Shown one piece after another: positions 7,658 to 16,600 of a DNA stretch of 36,227 nucleotides. Every line of letters starts with the position of its first letter. Positions within the stretch are counted from its first letter, which is position 1. Position numbers and translations under genes: made by a program. The DNA comes from Myxococcales bacterium (GTDB taxonomy: Bacteria; Myxococcota; UBA4151): positions 106,612 through 142,838 of the forward strand of contig NZRT01000065.1 of the NCBI GenBank assembly GCA_002696345.1, written 5' to 3'. The notes under the pieces were generated by a model. That model was not told the DNA's origin, made no database searches, and saw only the letters and a program-made list of their open reading frames with translations.

Positions 7658-9418
7658 GTGATCGGACGCCTCGCCATCATCTTGATGCCCCTAGTGACCG
7701 GCGGTCTGCTGGCTTTGGGACTCCACCTAGCCAGTGGTCAAACTCACTTGTATGGTGACCGAATGGCGGCTGCGGCTGCACTTTGGCTGGTTCTTTCGGG
7801 CTTACTTGTGGGCGTTTTTGCACGATTGCTCGCCACTGAACTCACGCACCGCTCACTGGCGATCCTGTTCTCCATTTTGGTGATCGTGGGAACAGCGATT
7901 CCGAACATGAGCAGTACGGACCCGGTCTTCTACGAGTTGATCGGTGGGCATTATGGTGTGGTTTCCTTAACGCTGGGATGCTTACTCTTTACACTCGCTT
8001 CCACCACCAGCGCAGCGATTCTTCATCTCCTCAAGTCGGGCGGTTCGTGGGGGTGGAGTCTTCGCCTTTCTCGGGCATTTTTGGCGAGTCGTCGTCGAGA
8101 CACGAGTGTCAATATCATCACCTTGATCGCCGTGGGTGGTGTGACCATGGCTGTCTGCTCGCTGATCGTGGTGCTGAGCGTGATGAGCGGCTTTGAGAGC
8201 GACCTTCGAAGCAAGATACTCGGGGCAAACCCCCATCTCATGGTCTTCAAATCCGGTGATGCGTTTACCAACTGGCCCGAGGTGAAAGAGAAGGTTTCCG
8301 CCATCGAAGGCGTCCAAAGCGCGGTCCCCTTCTTGTTCTCCAAGGTGATGATCACCAGTCCCACCAACATGGACATGGCACTTCTGCGTGGTGTCCCAGC
8401 ACGAGACAAGGCGAGTTTCGGTAAGCTCGCAGACGCGATGATCCATGGGGACTACAAGCATTTAGCGGATCCTTCAAAGATCCCGGACCCGATGGCGGAA
8501 TTCGACATCGATATGCCAGAATCGAAAGATCCTTTCAGCCCTGGGGCTGAGGGGGCGAAGGGGGATATTGGTCACGATTCATTTCTCGATGACCCAGAGG
8601 TACCTATGGAGCCTCTCACGTCCCAACTACCTGGGATTGTTCTGGGAGCCGAGTTGGCGCTGATGCTGCATGTGAGTGAAGGACAAGAAGTGAACGTCAT
8701 CACCGCAAGTCAGGAAGACCTCGGACCGGATGGCATTGTTCCACGCTCTCGAAGTTACCGAGTCGCTGGGATTTTCCGTACTGGTTACTACGATGCGGAC
8801 GCTCAGATTGCGATTCTCGATCTGCCGGAGATGCAAAGCCTTCTGGATGTGCAGGGAATTACCGGTTTGGAATTGAGAGTTGATGATTTGGATAATGTGG
8901 CAAGAGTGGGTACGGCCTGCATGGAAAGTCTGGGGTGGTTCCCTTACCGAACTCGAGACTGGCGTCAGAATCATCGGCCCCTGCTTCAAGCGTTGCGCTT
9001 AGAGAAAATCATGATGTTTCTCCTGCTTTGTGCAGCGGTTCTCGTGGCAGCTCTGAATATTGTTTCGATTCTGGTGATGATTGTTCTCGAACGGGGTAAA
9101 GAGATTGCCATCCTCAAGTCCATGGGAGCAACGGATACGGGCGTCATGCGGGTCTTTGTCGCCTATGGTCTGATCGTGGGGTCTGCTGGTACTCTGCTGG
9201 GCGCTCTCCTTGGAGTGCTTCTTTGCCTTGCTTTGGGACAATTGGGTCTCGGGATCGCTGCCGAAGTCTATTACATCGATCGACTCCCGGTGGAGTTGCG
9301 CTCCGCCGAAGTCGTCACCGTGATGGTTGCCACCATGGTCATCTGTTTCCTTGCGACACTTTTTCCTGCCTGGCGTGCGGCTCGCATGCGACCGGTGGAC
9401 GGGCTCCGTCATGACTGA
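7658..9418 (+). CDS. LolC/LolE-type lipoprotein-releasing ABC permease with an extra N-terminal membrane domain
   Basis: 586 aa against roughly 400 for E. coli LolC or LolE. The family core begins near residue 134: SLRLSRAFLASRRRDTSVN, the first family membrane helix and then SVMSGFESDLR. It ends with three FtsX-type helices at about 445-580, including an ERGKEIAILKSMGA coupling segment. Two additions stand out: an N-terminal region of about 130 residues with four predicted membrane segments, and an acidic Pro/Asp-rich insert at about 268-325 in the periplasmic domain. By family it extracts mature lipoproteins from the inner membrane for the outer membrane, powered by the ATPase encoded next, with which it overlaps by 8 bp. 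A single fused permease probably forms a homodimer (LolF-like). GTG 7658 is the first start; ATG 7685 is an alternative. Confidence 0.9.
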   Translation: MIGRLAIILMPLVTGGLLALGLHLASGQTHLYGDRMAAAAALWLVLSGLLVGVFARLLATELTHRSLAILFSILVIVGTAIPNMSSTDPVFYELIGGHYGVVSLTLGCLLFTLASTTSAAILHLLKSGGSWGWSLRLSRAFLASRRRDTSVNIITLIAVGGVTMAVCSLIVVLSVMSGFESDLRSKILGANPHLMVFKSGDAFTNWPEVKEKVSAIEGVQSAVPFLFSKVMITSPTNMDMALLRGVPARDKASFGKLADAMIHGDYKHLADPSKIPDPMAEFDIDMPESKDPFSPGAEGAKGDIGHDSFLDDPEVPMEPLTSQLPGIVLGAELALMLHVSEGQEVNVITASQEDLGPDGIVPRSRSYRVAGIFRTGYYDADAQIAILDLPEMQSLLDVQGITGLELRVDDLDNVARVGTACMESLGWFPYRTRDWRQNHRPLLQALRLEKIMMFLLLCAAVLVAALNIVSILVMIVLERGKEIAILKSMGATDTGVMRVFVAYGLIVGSAGTLLGALLGVLLCLALGQLGLGIAAEVYYIDRLPVELRSAEVVTVMVATMVICFLATLFPAWRAARMRPVDGLRHD

Positions 9419-10121
9419 TCTCTTGCGCCTGACCAACGTGAAACGTGGGTTCTCATTGGAGGGCCAGCGCATCGAAGTCTTAAGGGGAATCGATTTTGCA
9501 ATGGCTGCCGGTGAGATGGTTGCTCTTACGGGGGCATCTGGCGCCGGTAAGTCGACACTTTTGCATTTGATGGGCAGTCTGGACCAGCCCGAATCTGGAT
9601 CTCTTCTTTTTGAGGGGCAGGAGTTGATGGGTTTGAGTAACGCAGACTTAGCTGCTCATCGTAATCGTCATCTTGGCTTCATCTTCCAGTTTCATCATCT
9701 CATTACCGAACTCACCGCTGTTGAGAACGTTGCTCTGCCGGCTCGGGTTGCCGGTATCGACGCTGCGGTTGCGGGAGAACGTGCGGCAGAACTCCTCGAT
9801 TGGGTAGGGCTCGGAGCCCGTCTACGTCATCGACCCAGCGAGCTTTCCGGGGGAGAACAGCAACGAGTCGCTCTTGCTCGGGGCCTTGTCATGGAGCCGC
9901 GACTCGTCCTGGCCGATGAGCCCACGGGCAACTTGGATGAGGAAAATGCCGGTGCGATTCATGACCTGTTCGCGTCGTTGAACCAGGATCGTGGCGTCGG
10001 AATGATCGTCGCCACTCACAGTTCATCGCTGGCCCGCCGTATGCAGCGTCGGGTTCACCTCGACCGGGGGCTCCTCGTCGATTTGGATGCAAAGCCTGAA
10101 ACCGAGGATCAAAGCTCATGA
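9411..10121 (+). CDS. lolD: Lipoprotein-releasing ABC transporter ATP-binding subunit
   Basis: 236 aa from ATG 9411. A longer frame back to 9327 exists, but those residues are read-through of the permease gene in another frame. Walker A is GASGAGKST (41-49), the Q-loop lies in FIFQFHHLI, the ABC signature is LSGGEQQR (about 145-152), and Walker B is [12 protein letters not shown], with an H-loop in VATHS. Together with the preceding permease it should power release of outer-membrane-bound lipoproteins from the inner membrane. The start overlaps the permease gene by 8 bp, and its TGA overlaps the bamA ATG (ATGA), so the three are coupled. All ATPase residues are present. Confidence 0.95.
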   Translation: MTDLLRLTNVKRGFSLEGQRIEVLRGIDFAMAAGEMVALTGASGAGKSTLLHLMGSLDQPESGSLLFEGQELMGLSNADLAAHRNRHLGFIFQFHHLITELTAVENVALPARVAGIDAAVAGERAAELLDWVGLGARLRHRPSELSGGEQQRVALARGLVMEPRLVLADEPTGNLDEENAGAIHDLFASLNQDRGVGMIVATHSSSLARRMQRRVHLDRGLLVDLDAKPETEDQSS

Positions 10122-12403
10122 TTCGGCTCTGCCTCTCACTGATGTTGTTCGGTACTTCAGCTCAGGCAGCACCGCTGTCTGAAATACGGGTCGAGGGAAA
10201 TCGACGAGTCGAAGATGCGGCGGTGCTGGGCACGATCTCCACTCGCGTGGGTCAGGAGATTGATCCCATACGGGTGGCTAGAGATGTTCGTAGGCTTTGG
10301 GATTTAGGTCGATTTTCCTCCATCGATTGGTTCCTTGAAAGTGGGACCGTTCTGATCATCCGTGTGAAGGAGCGCCCGAGCGTGCGCGAGGTTCGGCATG
10401 AGGGGCTGGATGATATTGATCAGGAAGAGCGTGATGGTGTCACCGAGGTCAAAGCAGGCTTTCCCATCGATGAAGCTGCCGTCCGGCGTTCGACGGTGAA
10501 GCTTCGTAAGCTCCTCAGTGACAAGGGGTACTACCTGAGTGAAGTGGGTTACCGAATTTTGGAGGCACCCGATCAGCGAGTGGACGTGGTTTTCGACTAT
10601 GTTCAAGGCAACAAGGTCCTTATTCATCGGTATGCACTCGTGGGCAATCGAGAGATCGATGATGGGGAGTTGAAGGGACGGCTACAGCTCAAAGAGCGCG
10701 ATTGGATGCACTTTCTCACCGATAGCGGTGTCTTCGATGAGGAGAAACTGAATATCGATAGCCAGATCCTTGAGATGCTGTACCGAGATCGAGGGTATTT
10801 AGATGTCAAAATTGGGACACCACGGGTTGAGGTGACGCCGGACAAAGCCGGGCTGACCATTGAAATACCCATCGAGGAGGGCAAAGCCTACACCGTGGGT
10901 CGGTTGGGCTTCGCAGGGGAGTTGATTCTGCCGGCAGATCGCCTGGACCGGGTCACGGAGCTTAAACCAGGAGCACTATTCTCTGCGGGCGCTCTGCACC
11001 GAAGTACAGCCGCACTCACTCGGATCTATAAAGACAAAGGTTATGCCTACGCCAACATTGGGACCGACGCGCGTCCCCGAAAACAGGAACAGATCGTTGA
11101 TCTTGATTTTACCCTTCAGCGGGGCCCTCGCGTTCGGGTCGAACGGATCGAAATAAGCGGTAACTACAAAACCCGAGATAAAGTCATCCGACGACAGATG
11201 AAACTGCAAGAGGGTGACCTCTATTCGGCGACAGCAGTGGAGCGCTCAAAGCTCAGGATCACTACCCTCGGGTTCTTCGAGCAAGAGGGTGGTGTCGAAA
11301 TTATAGAGCGCCCGGGTTCTGCTCCTGACCAGATCGTCCTCGAGGTGAAAGTTCGGGAACAAATGACGGGGTCGATCAATGCCAACTTTGGCTATTCATC
11401 CTACGATAACTTTCTCGCCATGGCCGCGGTTTCCCAGGATAACTTTCTGGGGCATGGCACGAAGTTGGCGCTCCAAGCCCAGTACTCGAGTGTTCGTCAG
11501 ATCTTTTCGTTCAACTACAGCGACCCCCATCTGCTCGATACCAACTGGACCCTGAGTTTCTCCTTGTTCGACAACGAGACCGCCTACGATAATTTTGTTC
11601 GAGATGCTCGAGGCGCAACCTTGGTGGGGGGTTATCGGTTCGGTGACTATTTGCACCTAAGTCTGGGGTGGATGGGTGAGCACGTTGCGATCGATCAAGA
11701 GAACTTACGGATCCCACTTCCTGGTGTGATTCCTGGCGAGGGGCTCTTTACGTCTGCCCTCAAGATTCGTTCGACGTGGGACAGTCGGGACAACCGCTTG
11801 TATCCATCGAGGGGCTGGTACAACACCCTTGGCTTTGATTGGGCTGAGCCCTGGATGCTGAGCGAAGTATCACTACTTCGGACGGACGCTGCCGTGCGCG
11901 GCTACTACCCGTTGCCTCTCGGTGCCGTCTTCAAAGCCAGCGTGCGCCTTGGACATCTCTACAGTGATCGCCCATTGCCTCAGGAAAATTTCTTTGCCGG
12001 GGGTATTTACAGTTTGAGGGGTTTTCGTCTGCGAAGTGTCGGGCCTACCGCACGTGTGCCGAACGGTTACACGCCCGACAGTCCGATGGTTGAAGAAGTC
12101 GTCGGTGGGAACAAACAACTGATCGGCAGTTTCGAGGTCGAATTCCCATTGGTTAGAGCAGCTCGCCTCACTGGCGTCGTCTTTTACGATGCTGGAAATG
12201 TTTGGGCTCGTGGTGAGCCATGGCTGGGGGGTCAGCCTGGTGTCTGGCCCCACGGCCTCCTTCATAGCGTCGGTTATGGGGTTCGCTGGCAGAGCCCCAT
12301 GGGGCCCCTCCGGTTTGAGATTGGCTACCCACTCACTCCGCGCAGCGGTCCAATCTATGACGAACCCAGCCTCTTTGAGTTCACCATCGGTTCGCTCTTT
12401 TAA
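10118..12403 (+). CDS. bamA: Outer-membrane protein assembly factor BamA
   Basis: 761 aa with a signal peptide (cleavage near AQA, about residue 17). Five POTRA-like repeats follow up to about residue 400: the first opens with LSEIRVEGNRRVEDAAVL, and a late one reads VRVERIEISGNYKTRDKVI. The C-terminal Omp85 barrel contains the lid-lock motif in LRGFRLRSVGP and ends in a terminal Phe (FTIGSLF), the usual outer-membrane protein signature. By family it folds and inserts beta-barrel proteins into the outer membrane. It is coupled to lolD by a 4-bp overlap, so lipoprotein export and barrel assembly are co-expressed. Length and domain count agree with BamA rather than the shorter TamA. Confidence 0.94.
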   Translation: MIRLCLSLMLFGTSAQAAPLSEIRVEGNRRVEDAAVLGTISTRVGQEIDPIRVARDVRRLWDLGRFSSIDWFLESGTVLIIRVKERPSVREVRHEGLDDIDQEERDGVTEVKAGFPIDEAAVRRSTVKLRKLLSDKGYYLSEVGYRILEAPDQRVDVVFDYVQGNKVLIHRYALVGNREIDDGELKGRLQLKERDWMHFLTDSGVFDEEKLNIDSQILEMLYRDRGYLDVKIGTPRVEVTPDKAGLTIEIPIEEGKAYTVGRLGFAGELILPADRLDRVTELKPGALFSAGALHRSTAALTRIYKDKGYAYANIGTDARPRKQEQIVDLDFTLQRGPRVRVERIEISGNYKTRDKVIRRQMKLQEGDLYSATAVERSKLRITTLGFFEQEGGVEIIERPGSAPDQIVLEVKVREQMTGSINANFGYSSYDNFLAMAAVSQDNFLGHGTKLALQAQYSSVRQIFSFNYSDPHLLDTNWTLSFSLFDNETAYDNFVRDARGATLVGGYRFGDYLHLSLGWMGEHVAIDQENLRIPLPGVIPGEGLFTSALKIRSTWDSRDNRLYPSRGWYNTLGFDWAEPWMLSEVSLLRTDAAVRGYYPLPLGAVFKASVRLGHLYSDRPLPQENFFAGGIYSLRGFRLRSVGPTARVPNGYTPDSPMVEEVVGGNKQLIGSFEVEFPLVRAARLTGVVFYDAGNVWARGEPWLGGQPGVWPHGLLHSVGYGVRWQSPMGPLRFEIGYPLTPRSGPIYDEPSLFEFTIGSLF

Positions 12404-12404
12404 A

Positions 12405-12422
12405 GCCGCCCTTTAGGGCGGC
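12405..12422 (+). terminator. GC-rich hairpin after bamA, without a T-run
   Basis: GCCGCCC-TTTA-GGGCGGC is a perfect 7-bp stem starting 1 base after the bamA stop. It is followed by GAGCTTGACC, not by T residues, so it is not a standard intrinsic terminator. It may lower transcription into the next genes or protect a processed 3' end. It occupies the largest gap (58 bp) inside the plus-strand run. Confidence 0.4.
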
Positions 12423-12461
12423 GAGCTTGACCACGGGCGCCTTGAAGCCCAAAGTCCCGCC

Positions 12462-13184
12462 ATGAACGTTGCTTCGGCGTTGAAGAAAGCCTCCCGGGAG
12501 CTCTGCGATGCGGTAGATTCTCTCCATTTTTCCGCGCCAGTAACCCATGTTTACAATCCCCTCAGCTATGCTCGCGAGCCCCATGAGAACTACCTGGAAC
12601 GTTACGTGAATACGAAGAAGCGGGTGGTCTTTATGGGCATGAATCCGGGGCCCTGGGGGATGGCGCAAACGGGAATTCCTTTCGGTGAAATTGCAGCAGT
12701 ACGAGATTACATGGGTCTCCATGGAACCATCGGCCGTCCGGTCAACAGTCACCCTAAACGCCCGGTCCTGGGCTTCGATTGCCCTCGCAGTGAAGTGAGC
12801 GGCCGGAGGCTCTGGGGTGCCATCGAGGCACGATTTGGTGAGCCAGATGCCTTCTTTTCCGACTGCATGGTGCTCAACTATTGCCCTCTTTCTTTTATGG
12901 AGGCGAGCGGCAAAAACCGAACACCGGACAAGCTGCCCAAAGCGGAGCGGCAACCGCTCGAATCCGCCTGTGATCATCATCTGCTGACGTATGTCGGGAT
13001 CTTACAACCCGATTGGGTGATCGGTGTTGGGCGTTGGGCAAAGGAAAAAGCGGAGCGTGTCCTAAGCGAAGAAGGGGTTCGGATCGGACAGGTTCTTCAT
13101 CCAAGTCCTGCAAGTCCTGCTGCAAATCGGGGATGGAGCGAGGCAGCCTGGCGGCAACTGTCTGAACAAGGGGTGCTGCCATGA
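12462..13184 (+). CDS. SMUG1-type uracil-DNA glycosylase
   Basis: 240 aa. SMUG1 removes uracil (and 5-hydroxymethyluracil in animals) from DNA, starting base excision repair. Three SMUG1 signatures are present: GMNPGPWGMAQTGIPFGE (59-76), where N61 is in the position of the water-activating Asn; NYCPLSF (139-145), with N140 in the uracil-recognition position; and HPSPASPAANRGW (213-225), with the intercalation-loop His. These separate it from the Ung (GQDPYH) and UdgX/family 4 groups. It follows bamA after 58 bp and a hairpin, and its TGA overlaps the trmL start. The ATG at 12462 gives a compact N-terminus without signal peptide. SMUG1 is best known from animals and is scattered in bacteria. 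Confidence 0.92.
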   Translation: MNVASALKKASRELCDAVDSLHFSAPVTHVYNPLSYAREPHENYLERYVNTKKRVVFMGMNPGPWGMAQTGIPFGEIAAVRDYMGLHGTIGRPVNSHPKRPVLGFDCPRSEVSGRRLWGAIEARFGEPDAFFSDCMVLNYCPLSFMEASGKNRTPDKLPKAERQPLESACDHHLLTYVGILQPDWVIGVGRWAKEKAERVLSEEGVRIGQVLHPSPASPAANRGWSEAAWRQLSEQGVLP

Positions 13185-13642
13185 TGCACGTGGTTTTGGT
13201 GCACCCACAGATCCCGGGAAACACGGGAAGTGCCGGCAGGACTTGCCTCGCAGCAGGGGCTCGACTTCATCTCGTCGAGCCTCTAGGTTTTAGTTTAGAC
13301 GAAGCTCGAGTCCGTCGGGCTGGTTTGGACTATTGGCCTCACGTGGATCTGAAGGTGCATGATTCGTGGAACGCACTCAAAACGGATCTCCCCGGTGTGG
13401 ATGACGCGTTTTTCTTCACACGACATGCAGAGCGGAGCTTTCTCGATGAGCCCCCGATGTCGAGCGAGCCAATTTTCGTCTTTGGAAGTGAAACCAAAGG
13501 GCTACCACCCCAGTTGCTGAAAGCCCACTGGAGCCGGCGCTACTCGCTGCCTATCCTGAGCCCCCATGTTCGTAGTCTTAATTTGGCGAATACGGTGACT
13601 GCAGTCGTCTACGAAGGTTTGCGCAGGCAGGGGAGGCGCTAA
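13181..13642 (+). CDS. trmL: tRNA (cytidine(34)-2'-O)-methyltransferase, SPOUT family
   Basis: 153 aa, the usual TrmL size. TrmL methylates the 2'-O of the wobble nucleotide of tRNA-Leu isoacceptors using SAM. The sequence follows the family throughout: VVLVHPQIPGNTGSAGR at the start, LHLVEPLGFSLDEARVRRAG, then the SPOUT knot motifs GSETKGLP (GSETRGLP is more usual) and HVRSLNLANTVTAVVYE. Two adjacent ATGs (13181 and 13184) exist; the first overlaps the stop of the glycosylase gene. The TAA overlaps the ATG of the giant kinase by one base, so translation is coupled in both directions. Confidence 0.93.
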   Translation: MMHVVLVHPQIPGNTGSAGRTCLAAGARLHLVEPLGFSLDEARVRRAGLDYWPHVDLKVHDSWNALKTDLPGVDDAFFFTRHAERSFLDEPPMSSEPIFVFGSETKGLPPQLLKAHWSRRYSLPILSPHVRSLNLANTVTAVVYEGLRRQGRR

Positions 13643-16600
13643 TGGTTCAGATGCTAGGTCACGACCTGCCTGTGGCAACCATTAAGTTGATCTTGAGGGC
13701 GCACGAAGCTCTGGTGACGGGCGAGACATGGCCCTTAAGAGTTCTGGCGCGCTCGATGCATGTCGACGATCAGGAGACGTCGGAAATTTTGCGCTTGATG
13801 CGACGGGACTTGAATGCCCCCGTGGTTTTCCAGGGAGGGGATACCCAGGGGTATCGGTATCAGCCTGGTAAGCCCTTTGACCTGCCGTTTTATCGGGTCC
13901 AAATCGGTCCATTTCTCTTGTTGAAGCCTTTGACTCAAGGCTCGAGTGGTCCTGTTTGGATGGGTGTCCACGAAGTGACGGAGCGACTGATCGTTGCGAA
14001 GTTCCTCGACACCCAAGAGAGTCGGCGAGTCATGCAGTTTAACGCCGAGGTTCGAGCCCTGTGTCGTTTCGAGCACGCACACGTCCTGCGGGTGCATGAC
14101 CGAGGTCAACTCGATGCTATGGCGGAAGCAACGTCTGGCGGGCAACTGCGGGCTGGCATGCCCTGGGTGGTGACCGACTACTGTGAGGGAGGTCATTTAA
14201 GGAATCGCGAGTGGAGCAAGTGGCATACGCTACGGGATCAACTGCTTCAGATTCTCGATGGTTTGGCGCACGTGCATTCCCGTGGGGTTTTGCATCGGGA
14301 TCTTAAACCCGAGAACGTCCTTGATATGGCGACAGAAGAGGGTCAGACCGATCTTCGACTGTCGGATTTCGGTCTTGCGACTGGCTTAGGTGGTGGTGAT
14401 TCGGGGCCGCTTAATACCCTTGGAAGTCCGGGGTACCTACCCCCTGAGGTTTGTGCACAACGCTTCGACAAATTGTGTGCTGCCAGCGATCTCTACAGTT
14501 TGGGCTGCATGGCTTGGGAGATGGCGACAGGTCAGTTGCCGTTCGATGTAGACCAGCCGGTCGGCGATCTCTTTGAGGATCATCAGAATCGCCAACTGCC
14601 GCCATTTCGTCCGCAGAGAAAGCTGCACTCAGGTTTTGGTAGCTGGCTACAGATGCTGTTGCACAAAGAACCGAGAGATCGGTTCCGATCCGCTGCAGAA
14701 GCACGCTTGGCCTTACTCGAGGTGGATCGGACACGTCGGGCCGGTGCAGTGAATCACGGGCGTCCCGTCATCCCCCATGCCCCAGCAGATAAGGACAAGC
14801 CTTCGCCGATCCCGTTGGCAGGCGCTGGCTTAGGGCTTTATGGTTTGCGAGAAATGCCCTTGGTCGGTCGGAGTAAAGCGCAGCAGGCACTTTGGTACGC
14901 ATTGTACCAAACGTCGACGGGAGGCAGGCCCCGTGTGGTGTGTCTGGAAGGGGGTGCTGGCACCGGTAAAGGACGTTTAGTGCACTGGTTGGCGGAACAG
15001 GCAAGTTACCTCGGCGTCGGTCAGTTGTTGCGGATTCAGCATGATGCCCAAAAGGGACCTCAACACGGTTTGGGGCCGATGCTGTCCAGGACTTTTGGTC
15101 TTGGCGGTTTATCACCGGAAGAGGCGGCGACCCGGATGGATGAATCCTTACTCAACTTGGGTATTATTCATCCCGAATATCGGCGGGGGTTGGTCAACCT
15201 GATCACACCGGGGGCGCCCACATTACAGCAAGCAGAACGCCATGACTTGGTGGTTCGAGCGCTGTTAGAGTTGGCTCGTCAGCACCCGGTCATCTTGTGG
15301 GTGGATGGCGCAGAATGGGCAGCTGATAGTCTGGCGTTTGCCCGCCAGTTGTCGGGGTTGATGGACGTCGCCAACTTTCCCGTCTTGGTCGTCGTGACCT
15401 ATCGCCCCCGGGCTCTGGCGACCCAAGCGGAGGAGTTGAAGCTTGTTCAGGGACTGCAGGAACACCCACTTTGCGATACCCTCACCCTGGAGCCCCTAGG
15501 CCCTAGCGTTCTTCGAGAGTACGCTCATAGTCTTCTCCCGTTGACTGAGAAGGTTGCCGATCAGTTGGCGAAACGGAGCAGCGGAAATCCTTTGTTTATG
15601 GAGCAGTTGCTCAGACATTGGATTCAGTCGGACCTGCTCGTGCCGCAGGGTAATGTTTATAGCTTAGCACCGGGAGCGAAACCTGAAGTTCCCGAGAGTA
15701 TTCAAACCCTCTGGGTAACCCGTGTGGAAAGTCTCGTCGCCAACCAGCCCAATGGGCGGGATGCTTTCCGTGCCTTGCTGATGGCCGCTTGCATCGGTGA
15801 GCAGATCAACTCAGACCAGTTGTCCATTGCGTGTGCGGCAGCGGGCTTTGAGATGCCGGCTTGGGTCGAGGAGGCCATGGTTGCCCGGGGGCTTGCCGAA
15901 CCCAGAGAGAACGGTTGGGCTTTCGCCCATGCTTTGCTGCAGGAGTGCCTCTTAAGACATGCTGAAGAAGAGGGGCTCAGCCCAGAACTTCATCGAGCGT
16001 GTGCTGCGATGGTCAAAGGTCTCGACGACCAGCGGGCAGGACAAGCGTCGCGTTTGGGGCGACATCTTCTGCTCGCCGGGGAAACGTTCGATGCCCTGCC
16101 TGCGCTTCTTGAGGGCATGCGGGAAGCCCTTCATCATCAGGATACCGAGGCATTAGGGGATTGTATCGACTATCGGGAGGCGGCTTTGAAGGCTGCTGGA
16201 GTTCCTCGGAGTCACCAGCCGTTCGGTGAAAACATCATGGCACGAGCCTGGTTTCATATCCTGAACAACAACTGGCTGGAGGCTGAGCGAGTTGCCCTCA
16301 CTGGATTGGAGGGGGTGAAGAAATATGGCTGGGCGGGTATTGCGCCCGAGTGTGAACAAGTTCTTGGTAAATCTCTATTTGAGCAAGCTGATTATGGGGG
16401 TGCGATGGTGCACTATCAGGCGGCAGTCCAAGGCTTTCGTGAGATGGGCGATTCCTATTCTGAAGCGGTGACAACGATTCGTTTCGGACAAGTGCACGCA
16501 GCCCAGGGCGAGTTTCAGGGAGCAGCAGGCCTTTTCCGTCAAGCGGTTCGCGTTCTGGGCACAGGCCGTCGAGAAAAGCGATGGAGAGCGGAAGCTTACA

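Noticed and set aside
9327-9410. N-terminal extension of LolD from an earlier ATG
   Set aside because: These bases encode the last membrane helix of the permease in another frame; ATG 9411 gives the normal LolD N-terminus.
12405-12422. Hairpin after bamA as a full intrinsic terminator ending the operon
   Set aside because: No T-run follows and the next genes are tightly coupled on the same strand, so complete termination is unlikely.
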